Source: Hyphomicrobium sp. (GTDB lineage Bacteria > Pseudomonadota > Alphaproteobacteria > Rhizobiales > Hyphomicrobiaceae). Taken from it: DNA of 64,000 nt. The stretch lies in assembly GCA_019751875.1 (NCBI GenBank), contig JAIEMV010000006.1, forward strand, positions 1 to 64,000, read 5' to 3'. Shown here piece by piece: positions 9,801 to 15,778 of this stretch. The notes below the pieces were generated by a model. That model made no database searches. It worked only from the letters and a program-made list of their open reading frames with translations, and was not told the origin of the DNA. Within the stretch, counting starts at the first letter, position 1. The number at the start of each line of letters is the position of its first letter. A program made the translations under genes and the position numbers.

Positions 9801-9896
9801 GCGCAGGTAAGTGTAGGTGCCGGTGACCAGGACCAGCACGATTGCAGTCAGCGTCAGTCGCCAGCGCTCGATGGAAAAGCGGGTCAGGGCCTCCAT
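6819..9896 (-). CDS. RND-family efflux permease
   Basis: Inner-membrane pump of a tripartite resistance-nodulation-division efflux system, 1025 aa, the usual length. It has an N-terminal helix (about 13-30), a first porter domain, helices 2-6 (about 340-480), a second porter domain and helices 8-12 at the C-terminus. Helix 4 reads GLLVDNGVVIAED, so the aspartate pair of AcrB (D407/D408) is D401-N402 here. Helix 10 reads IIVNNAIVLIE, with asparagine where AcrB has K940. This places it in a proton-relay variant subgroup, not the AcrB type. It lies 6 bp after the adaptor gene. The substrate cannot be predicted. Confidence 0.92.
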   Translation of the reverse strand: MEALTRFSIERWRLTLTAIVLVLVTGTYTYLRQPSQEDPEIIIRTAVVTVAFPGMSASRVEQLLIKPVEEAVKQIPEADTVRSSAQTGLATVKVELLPTVINTRPIWDNLRNKMADLAPSLPAGTVGPLVNDDYGRVAVTTLALTGADFSMAELRAQARWLRDRLSTLSLISRIDLFGVQDERIWLSFDRTRLSQLGLSSTQVLNAIAEQNQILPAGSLITEDGMRYSLEPSGDFRSVDAIGDVPVSTPSGAVVYVRDIVKVERGYVDPPRKPVLFNGQPAVALALSMVPNVPIKDFGVETTAALENLRQDLPLGMNLSVVTDQSPIVASAVAEATSNLGQTLLTVLAVVMLFLGVRAGAIVGTIVPLSIFLALVGMLLWDIPLHRISIAAIIIALGLLVDNGVVIAEDIKKRIDGGAERVAAALAATRTLAIPLLTSSLTTILAFLPLLLAPDAAGEFLRALAQVIILTLLASWLLSCTVTPLLCVWFLPSGRQETQSSDITQRFTASYGHWLGWLLRHSYSVVAGAIVLFAISIAALGRVPTGLLPPSERAQFVVRLELPAGANEAETLRVTERLARFLADESANPDVASNVFYVGAGGPRFFLALSPVDSAPHVAFGVVNTGDSSSVAAARARLEEFLAAQIPEGRGWTELLFLGQEPPGTLEIRLSGLDIDTLYQRGKHIEDLLASVPGTKDLRTDWANPVLQIDVLIDQERTRRAGLSPAATARALEANFDGTQVTDYREGDRIIPIVLRAREADRSTLDDLADVTIANDRGQPIPLLQVATLAGELKPYIIHRYNLDRTITISGINPDLTAQQLLDRVKPLLNSLDLPAGYRWAAGGEVEASQKANGALFLYMPHCLVAIVVLLIWQFNSFRRTAIIILTIPLVVIGASLGLNLSAAKLDFNAMLGLLALAGIIVNNAIVLIERIDEERLTTTNLGSAVTIAAQARFRPIVMTTLTTIVGLVPLYLLGGELWRGMTVVMMFGLGIGTILTLVVVPILYLMLFSPWQRSLQPAVTAEHTA

Positions 9897-9902
9897 CTCA
9901 GG

Positions 9903-11054
9903 CTACTCCGGCGCCGACCAGAGGCGGGCCTTTTGCCCATCGCGCAGGAATGCGACCCCTGCCGTCACAATGCGATCTCCAGCCTGCAGACCTTCACTTA
10001 CGAAGACGCGGTTGCCGGCCATCCCGACGACCGGCACCTCCCTTCGCTCGACCATCTGCTTAGATGCATCGAAAACAAAGAGTGTTGCCCGCTGACCGAC
10101 CACGGGGCCCGTCTCGGTCGTATCAAAGCGAATCGCGGACAGCGGGACTGTAAAGACCGGTCGATCCGCGACTGCTGATACTATAGGCAGCGTCACGGTT
10201 GCCGACATGCCGCTGCGGGCGCCGGGAGTCGGATCATCCAGACGGGCGCGAACACGGAATGCGTTGCCGGCTTCCGCCGTCGCGCCGATTTCCACGATGC
10301 GGCCTTTCACAACCGCATCCTGGAGACCGGATATGGTTGCCGTGACAGGATTGCCGTATTTCAGCGCCGGCACAAGCTGTTCCGGCACGAGTACAATCAC
10401 TTCCATCGCATCTTGCCGTCCAACCTCATAGACCGGCTCGCCAGCTGCAATCTCTTCGTATTGCTTCGCCAATAATTTAGTGACGATGCCGTCTCGCGGC
10501 GCGATCAACGTCGTCCGGCGGAGATTCTCCTCTGCTATGGTAACGGCCACGTCGGCGACTTGGCGCTCGGAGCGCGCGTTGGCGAGCGCCGCTTCGCTCC
10601 GCGAAAGTGCAGCCTTCGACACGGTCCCGCTTGCGGCGAGCGTGGACTGCCGGCGGAATGCATCCTCTGCATCCTTCAGCCGGACGTTGGCTGATTCCCG
10701 CTTCGAATTCTGGCTGGCAAGTTCCCGCTCGAAATCCAGCGGATCGAGGCGGGCAATCTCTTGTCCCGCCTTAAACTCAGAACCATCCCGGAGCGGAACG
10801 TCGATCAACTTGCCCGAGACCGCAAAGCTGAGTTTGGTTTCCTCGGCCACGATCAACGTGCCCGAAAGACTTCGCTCCTGGGCGGCATTCTGGGGTTTGA
10901 CTTCAATGGTCTTGACTGAAGGCACTGGAGCAGCGCTGCTGCCCTCCTCTGTCCCGTCGCAGCCGCTCAACAACGCGCCACACAGCAGCAGGCCGGCCAG
11001 CAGCCGGTTCTCGGTGCACGTCTTCTGCCTGAATTTGCCCCCTTTGCCGATCAT
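9903..11054 (-). CDS. RND efflux periplasmic adaptor lipoprotein
   Basis: Membrane fusion protein that links the adjacent RND pump to an outer-membrane channel; 383 aa, normal for the family. The N-terminus carries a lipoprotein signal with the lipobox LLSGC (about residues 28-32), so it is probably anchored by a lipidated cysteine. Lipoyl-like half motifs (LRDGSEFKAGQEIARLD and LIAPRDGIVTKLLA) flank a helical hairpin (about 105-170), followed by beta-barrel and membrane-proximal domains. Its ATG overlaps the stop of the ion-channel gene by 4 bp (ATGA). No outer-membrane TolC homologue is present in this operon. Confidence 0.92.
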   Translation of the reverse strand: MIGKGGKFRQKTCTENRLLAGLLLCGALLSGCDGTEEGSSAAPVPSVKTIEVKPQNAAQERSLSGTLIVAEETKLSFAVSGKLIDVPLRDGSEFKAGQEIARLDPLDFERELASQNSKRESANVRLKDAEDAFRRQSTLAASGTVSKAALSRSEAALANARSERQVADVAVTIAEENLRRTTLIAPRDGIVTKLLAKQYEEIAAGEPVYEVGRQDAMEVIVLVPEQLVPALKYGNPVTATISGLQDAVVKGRIVEIGATAEAGNAFRVRARLDDPTPGARSGMSATVTLPIVSAVADRPVFTVPLSAIRFDTTETGPVVGQRATLFVFDASKQMVERREVPVVGMAGNRVFVSEGLQAGDRIVTAGVAFLRDGQKARLWSAPE

Positions 11055-11506
11055 GTCGTCCGGTCCTTGCCCGCCCCCTGTAGCCAGTTATGGTCGAGTG
11101 TACTCAGTTGTGCCGTCGTCGTTGTCAGGAAGGCGGTTGACCAGCCAAAAAGCAAGAGGCCGTTGGCGCTTTCGATCGCACCGATGATCCGCCAGTGGGG
11201 CGCAAGAATGATATCGCCGTAGCCGACCGTCGTGAAACTCGAGATCGAAAAATAGAGCGCGGTCTCCAAATCCGGCAGAGCACCCGCAAGATGGTAGAGG
11301 CCCGCATAGAGCCAGATCTCGGTGGTATGCAGCGCCATGAGACAGAACACGATGAAGAAGATGGCGGTACCCTGGCTGAACAGAACGCTCCGCCTCTCGT
11401 GCCTCGGCCGCTCACGTAGAAGCTTCAGAAGCAGGACCAGCCCGAAATAATGAATGGTGACCGTCACGGTCACCATGACCGAGGCGACGAGTAAAGACCC
11501 GAACAT
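11051..11506 (-). CDS. Two-helix ion channel with potassium selectivity filter
   Basis: A 151-aa protein of the Ion_trans_2 type. The potassium-channel selectivity filter TVGYGD is intact at residues 93-98, preceded by a pore helix (ETALYFSISSFT) and flanked by outer helices (about 47-65) and an inner helix (about 108-130). An extra hydrophobic N-terminus (5-28) suggests three membrane segments. No RCK or other ligand-binding domain is attached, so gating is unknown. AGGAAAC precedes the ATG. It is the first gene of a four-gene unit (channel, RND adaptor, RND pump, VIT-like), which is an unusual association. Confidence 0.85.
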   Translation of the reverse strand: MFGSLLVASVMVTVTVTIHYFGLVLLLKLLRERPRHERRSVLFSQGTAIFFIVFCLMALHTTEIWLYAGLYHLAGALPDLETALYFSISSFTTVGYGDIILAPHWRIIGAIESANGLLLFGWSTAFLTTTTAQLSTLDHNWLQGAGKDRTT

Positions 11507-11666
11507 GTTTCCTGCCCCCGACTGCGGCAGGGGCCGGATCCTTGTTCGCCGGATCGACCCTCGCAGGGCTTCTATTGATCCTGTTACGACTAGACCTCAA
11601 TGGCGTAATTGCCCATTTTGGGTAGTAGTGGCTAACGCCAGTGCGGCCGCGGACGACGGCGAAACG

Positions 11667-12146
11667 ATGAAAACGGATAAAGAGATCGCAATGAACGATG
11701 CAGCGGCCCAAACTATCCGAGAGAACTTTGGCAAGGTCTGGCCGGCGCATGTATCAAGCCTCATTGAATTTCTCATCAAGGCGCGGTCGGCGTTCGGCGG
11801 TGATCTCGATCTATTTCTCGTGCTTGCTGTGATTGGAGATCGGACGTTCGCGGCGGGGCGAGTGTCCCCGTCCATGACCTTCGACGACTTCATGTCGGAG
11901 GAAAGGGCAAACACAGAACCGTTTTCGGTAAATGCCTACTCCATCTCTCAGTTCAGCCGGATCCCACGGGAGACGGTCAGGCGCAAAGTACAGGAGCTGG
12001 TCAATATTGGCTGGGTGCAGCGCAACGGCGATGGCTCACTTCAAGCAACGCGAAAGGCCGCGGTCGACCTCCTGCCGCTTACGGAAGCAAGCGTGACCTA
12101 TCTAGCGCGTATGTCGTCCCTATTCCGCGATGCAGCAGACACGTGA
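11667..12146 (+). CDS. Winged-helix transcriptional regulator
   Basis: A cytoplasmic DNA-binding protein of about 159 aa. The C-terminal half has a helix-turn-helix region (SISQFSRIPRETVRRKVQELVNIGWVQRNGDG, about residues 98-130) like that of MarR- or Crp-type winged helices. The N-terminal half is helical and may dimerise. ATG codons at 11667 and 11691 are both possible, and the second has the better upstream AAAGAGA. It is divergent from the ion-channel/RND operon and 160 bp from it, so it is a candidate regulator of that operon. Its last 27 bp overlap the end of the opposed gene 12120-12530. Confidence 0.7.
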   Translation: MKTDKEIAMNDAAAQTIRENFGKVWPAHVSSLIEFLIKARSAFGGDLDLFLVLAVIGDRTFAAGRVSPSMTFDDFMSEERANTEPFSVNAYSISQFSRIPRETVRRKVQELVNIGWVQRNGDGSLQATRKAAVDLLPLTEASVTYLARMSSLFRDAADT

Positions 12147-12530
12147 GCTCGTGAGCGGCAAAAAATGAGATGACCCATTTGATTTAGCGTGAGCGGCTAC
12201 GGCCTCTTCAAGTAGCGGGCGGATCTGCTTGATGATGGCCGTTGCAGCTCTGGTCAGCGGTATCTCCAGCACCAAGGCTTCTTCATCTGACCTTTCTTCA
12301 CCTGGGCGCAGCACTCTGATCTGGTGCTTGTCTTCTAACAGTGCGGCATGCGTCTTCCACCACGCATCAAATGTGATCGTCGTGTCCGTTCCCCAAAGCT
12401 CATAGTAAGCCCGCGACTGCTCCAGGGCTCTGCGCACAGCCTTGTCGCTGCTGAGCCGTGCAAGCCGCAGATATTCAAACCAGAGACGATAGTGTTCGCG
12501 GCGATACGCCAGAGACGCGGGATCTTTCAT
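12120..12530 (-). CDS. Conserved hypothetical protein (family also decayed at 22389)
   Basis: A 136-aa soluble protein without a signal peptide. It has an aromatic, helical N-terminal region (REHYRLWFEYLRLARLSSDKAVRRALEQS), a central TDTTITFDAWWKTHAALLED segment and an ELPLT-like strand (LEIPLTRAATAIIKQI). I recognise the pattern as a hypothetical family of Rhizobiales accessory regions but know no function. A decayed second copy lies at 22389-22496, sharing GTDTTI, WWKTHAA and EDKHQ. The ATG lacks a strong ribosome site. The C-terminal tail after VAAHAKSN looks unrelated to the rest and may be a run-on after a lost stop. Confidence 0.6.
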   Translation of the reverse strand: MKDPASLAYRREHYRLWFEYLRLARLSSDKAVRRALEQSRAYYELWGTDTTITFDAWWKTHAALLEDKHQIRVLRPGEERSDEEALVLEIPLTRAATAIIKQIRPLLEEAVAAHAKSNGSSHFLPLTSSRVCCIAE

Positions 12531-12782
12531 GGGAATAATCGGACAGAACTCAGAACCGCGCTTCTGTCCGAAACCTGCCGAACAAGGAGGCTCTCGTCGG
12601 CACGTTGGATACCGCTATGGCAGCGGTGAGGGCAGGGGAGTTGGACGACATTCTCGCACAGCAGGCGAACGTACGCGTAATGCCAGGGGCAAGAGAGCGG
12701 CTTCGCAGATCGGGCAATGCTAAGCGGCCAGCAAGAAAGGGAGCCGCTATCCGGCCCCCTGTTACTGCTGTCGAGCGGTGGG

Positions 12783-13130
12783 CTATTTCTTTCCACCGCC
12801 CATGTCGGAACCAGAACTTCCTGAACTCGAACCGCTCGACGAACCGCTGGCCGACCCGGATGATGAAGCGCTTGTCTTCTTGATGTTTCCCAGCTGACAA
12901 CCGTTCATAAATTCTGCACTAGAAATTGATCCGTTCTTATCGAGATCAACAACTGTAAAGTCCGTTACGTACGGTTGAGCCTGCTGCCGCGTCAGTGCTG
13001 TATCGGATGTTCCTCCAGCCTTGCTCCACAAATCCTTGCAAGCGTCAGGCGCAATGGCCTGAGCAAACGCCGAGCTTCCTGTGAAAACCGAAACGGCTGC
13101 GATAAAGCCGCCTATTGTTCGAAAGTGCAT
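12783..13130 (-). CDS. Secreted EF-hand protein with Ser/Gly-rich tail
   Basis: A 115-aa exported protein. A signal peptide ends near ...SAFA-QA (residue 23). One EF-hand loop is complete (DLDKNGSISSAE, residues 62-73, with Asp at 1 and 3, Asn at 5 and Glu at 12), so it should bind one calcium ion. A degenerate first EF-hand may precede it. The last 30 residues are a low-complexity run of Ser and Gly ending DMGGGKK. GGAGGCACACG gives a strong ribosome site. Two cysteines (about 31 and 78) could pair. Role unknown; calcium-binding periplasmic protein is the safe description. Confidence 0.75.
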   Translation of the reverse strand: MHFRTIGGFIAAVSVFTGSSAFAQAIAPDACKDLWSKAGGTSDTALTRQQAQPYVTDFTVVDLDKNGSISSAEFMNGCQLGNIKKTSASSSGSASGSSSGSSSGSSGSDMGGGKK

Positions 13131-13419
13131 CGTGTGCCTCCGCTTTTTCAGAATGCCGCCTGAGCGTGCGATTGCGCAGGCATTTTTTAACTTGCTAACC
13201 CGGTCGATGGTTGCAAGGAGGCGGAACGGTCATTTCGCGGGTGAATAGTGGCCATGCCTTGGTGGTGGTTCTGAGGAAGTTACTGTACCAAGAAGGAGTG
13301 CTCGCAAAGTCCACGTACATACGTGCCGATACGCCTCTCCTGCCCAAGCTGAGCTCATCCACCCCGCAACCATCATCAGCCTTACGCGTTAGTCGCTCTG
13401 CGTTTGCAGGGTAAACACT

Positions 13420-14472
13420 GTGAGGTTGTTAGGCTGGATTTTGACCGGATTGGGTGGACTGGCCGTCCTGGCGACGGTGCTGCCGATCATTCCGAGCAAC
13501 GAGGCAGCAATTCGCATTTGGGATTTTCCGCGCCTTCAGATAGCGGCACTGCTCGCGACGGTTCTGGTTGCCACGCCCTTTGTTATTTCTGCGCGTAGTG
13601 GCCGCGCATTCAGCTTCGTCGCCGTCCTAGTCGCTGCGCTCGCGTGGCAGGTGCACGCGATTTGGCCCTATACGCCTATTTCCCAGATCGAAGCGAAGGC
13701 GGTGGCAAGCTGCGAGCCCGCCTCGCAGATCTCGCTGCTGGTAGCCAACGTTCGTGTTGAGAACCGGGACGCGGGGCCATTGCTTGCGCTTGTCAAGGGA
13801 GTTAACCCTGACCTAGTCCTGCTCGTGGAAACTGATAGCCGGTGGAACCGGCAACTGGAACCGCTGAAGCGGACTTATTCGTTCGTGATCAGCCATCCGC
13901 AGGAAAATGGCTATGGAATGCATTTGTTCTCCCGCTACGAGTTGATCAAGCCAGAGGTGCGGTTCCTCGTTGAGAATGATGTGCCGTCGGTCGAGACGGG
14001 TCTTCGCCTTCCGTCCGGCGCACGGATCAACCTGTACGGGCTGCATCCCAGGCCGCCGCCATTGCAAGATACGGCGCCTCGGGATGCCGAATTGCTGCTT
14101 GTCGGCGAGGAGGTGCGCAAAGAGTCTACCCCGTCCATCGTTGCCGGGGATCTGAACGATGTCGCGTGGTCGCGGACGAGCAGTCTGTTTCAGGAGGTGA
14201 GCGGACTTCTCGATCCGCGCATCGGGCGCGGACTTTATGCAACATTCAATGCCGATTGGCCGCTGCTGAGATGGCCGCTTGATCACGTCTTTTTCGCAGA
14301 ATCATTTTGGTTGCTGGATATGGCGGTCCTAGAAGATATCGGATCGGACCACTTCCCTTTCTTCGTCGCGGTCTGCCACGACAAAACTGCAGTAGGGCTT
14401 CAGGATGAGCCACGGCCTGAATCGTTCGACCTGAAAGCAGCTGATGAGATCATCGAGGAAGGGCTTGAGTAG
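13420..14472 (+). CDS. Endonuclease/exonuclease/phosphatase-fold membrane protein
   Basis: A 350-aa protein with two or three N-terminal membrane helices (about 1-75) and an endonuclease/exonuclease/phosphatase domain placed beyond them, probably in the periplasm. Core motifs of the fold are present: LLVANVR, the metal-binding Glu in LVLLVETD, the AGDLND motif with catalytic Asp/Asn, and SDHFP with the terminal Asp-His pair. The layout matches a common proteobacterial family of membrane-anchored EEP proteins of unknown substrate. The start is GTG after CAGGGTAAACACT; a downstream start would damage the first helix. It ends 51 bp from the opposed ExoD-like gene. Confidence 0.82.
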   Translation: MRLLGWILTGLGGLAVLATVLPIIPSNEAAIRIWDFPRLQIAALLATVLVATPFVISARSGRAFSFVAVLVAALAWQVHAIWPYTPISQIEAKAVASCEPASQISLLVANVRVENRDAGPLLALVKGVNPDLVLLVETDSRWNRQLEPLKRTYSFVISHPQENGYGMHLFSRYELIKPEVRFLVENDVPSVETGLRLPSGARINLYGLHPRPPPLQDTAPRDAELLLVGEEVRKESTPSIVAGDLNDVAWSRTSSLFQEVSGLLDPRIGRGLYATFNADWPLLRWPLDHVFFAESFWLLDMAVLEDIGSDHFPFFVAVCHDKTAVGLQDEPRPESFDLKAADEIIEEGLE

Positions 14473-14523
14473 GCCCTGTTTTGAAGCGCAATGAGGAGGC
14501 TTTGCGCCATCCACGCGTTCGGC

Positions 14524-15114
14524 TCATCCGGTGAAGCCGAAATACCAGACGGCGATCGGCCCGGACAGCAGCAGAAACATAGATACGATCACAAGAGCGC
14601 CATCGCGCGTAAGAATTCCAGCGGAAAACAAAGCAATAATAGCTGATGCAGCTGATCCCGAGGTTGGGATGAGTTCCATGAATGGCATAGTGAGCGTGAG
14701 TCCTATAATCGATATGAGCGGTAGGAAGATCCACGGGCGTCTGAGGAGATAAGTATGCCGTGGCCATAGGAATCGCTCGACGAATTCGGTTGGTCGGCGA
14801 AGCCATGAGATACCCTTACAGAGCTTGGCAGTAGAAATTCGGCGGCGAGCAATAACGTCCGGCAGCCATACGCACTGACGGCCAGCGAGCATTTGTACCG
14901 CCAAAAGACAGACGATTATCGCGACCGTGGCTGTAATTCCGGGAATGGTACTGGCCGGTGAGGTTGAGATGAGCGAGAAGACGAGCATGACCGAGGCAAA
15001 AGATCTTGGGCCAAGCCTCTCCAAGATCTTCTGGATGGCGATGGCATCATCAGCGGCCGCGTCCTCGAGTTGATCTAGAACCTCACTTAGCGCACGAGAG
15101 CGATGCTCTGCCAC
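14524..15114 (-). CDS. ExoD-family membrane protein
   Basis: A 196-aa inner-membrane protein of the ExoD family, first known from exopolysaccharide synthesis in Rhizobium. Typical family features are the N-terminal motif LERLGPRSFASVMLVFSLIS, the conserved SPASTIPG loop, and the later LPLISIIGLTLTMPFMELIPTSG and LFSAGILTRDGALV motifs. About four to five helices are present. It starts at GTG after ACAGGTGACAC. Biochemical function in this family is unresolved; a role in polysaccharide export or envelope physiology is the usual suggestion. Confidence 0.85.
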   Translation of the reverse strand: MAEHRSRALSEVLDQLEDAAADDAIAIQKILERLGPRSFASVMLVFSLISTSPASTIPGITATVAIIVCLLAVQMLAGRQCVWLPDVIARRRISTAKLCKGISWLRRPTEFVERFLWPRHTYLLRRPWIFLPLISIIGLTLTMPFMELIPTSGSAASAIIALFSAGILTRDGALVIVSMFLLLSGPIAVWYFGFTG

Positions 15115-15126
15115 GTGTCACCTGTT

Positions 15127-15545
15127 CTATGGCGCTGGGTACCGCTGGAGGAGAACGGCAATCTCCAATGGTACGCCGCCGCTTCTCAGCGCGATCTCGC
15201 CCAGCTTTTGTCTGCGGTGCCTCCACAAGCTATCGGCGATGCTAACCAGAAGCTTGCTGGGTAGTTCCTCAGGTGGAGAGATCTCGGGCGGAGCCGCCTC
15301 ATCGAGGTACGACTCGCCAACCGCAACCCCGAAGCCGCGCAGCACAATGGCGCCACCATCGAGGAGCGCTTGTCGGACTCGCCGGGCTTCGCAGCGTTGT
15401 CGTCCCCGATGTGGACCTCAACGGCAGTAACGGCAGTCCCGAACCGGTGTAGCGCTCGCCACAGCTTGGCTTCAACGCGCCAAGACAATTCCTCGCGACC
15501 GAAAGGTTGGCGGAACCGATCGACGTAGGACCTGTTTACACAGCT
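15127..15545 (-). pseudogene. HPF/RaiA-like ribosome hibernation factor, frameshifted
   Basis: The minus strand encodes a region that resembles hibernation-promoting factor/sigma-54 modulation proteins: GREELSWRVEAKLWRALHRFG, then VTAVEVHIGDDNAA, then ESDKRSSMV. After that the match moves to another frame (LRGFGVAVGESYLDEA...), so a frameshift at about 15345-15356 is likely. No start codon fits the expected N-terminus, which also lies near the divergent UPF0391 gene. Intact proteins of this group are about 100-130 aa. The identification rests on motif spacing only and is moderately certain; the C-terminal part could be something else. Confidence 0.5.
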
Positions 15546-15579
15546 CTGTTGCCCTCCGTTTAGGCGTACGGTTGAGTAC

Positions 15580-15741
15580 ATGATCAAATGGATTCTCATT
15601 CTTCTCGCTGTGGCTGCGATAGCCAGCCTGCTTGGCTTCGGCGGGTTGGCTGGGACTGCAGCCACTGCCGCGAAAGTTCTGATCGGTGTTGTGTTGGTCT
15701 TGTTTGTCCTCATGCTTCTGGGTGTATTTGTCGTCGTCTGA
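15580..15741 (+). CDS. UPF0391/DUF1328 small membrane protein
   Basis: A 53-aa protein of the UPF0391 (DUF1328, YtjA-like) family: two hydrophobic helices joined by the short GFGGLAGTAATAAK segment, starting MIKWILILLAVAAIASLLGF and ending VVV. Length and pattern match the family closely. Members are widespread in proteobacteria and of unknown function. The gene is 37 bp upstream of the MMPL-type exporter gene on the same strand and may share its transcript. Confidence 0.82.
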   Translation: MIKWILILLAVAAIASLLGFGGLAGTAATAAKVLIGVVLVLFVLMLLGVFVVV

Positions 15742-15778
15742 TCAGCTTTGAACTTTTCGGCAGGAGCCGGATTTTTCA

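Noticed and set aside
12531-12782. Possible coding sequence between the hypothetical gene and the EF-hand gene.
   Set aside because: Frames on both strands lack support; the plus-strand frame at 12605 has no ribosome site or recognisable protein.
12800-12870. Tandem short repeats in the EF-hand gene as a CRISPR or microsatellite signal.
   Set aside because: They encode the Ser/Gly-rich tail of the protein and have no regular spacer.
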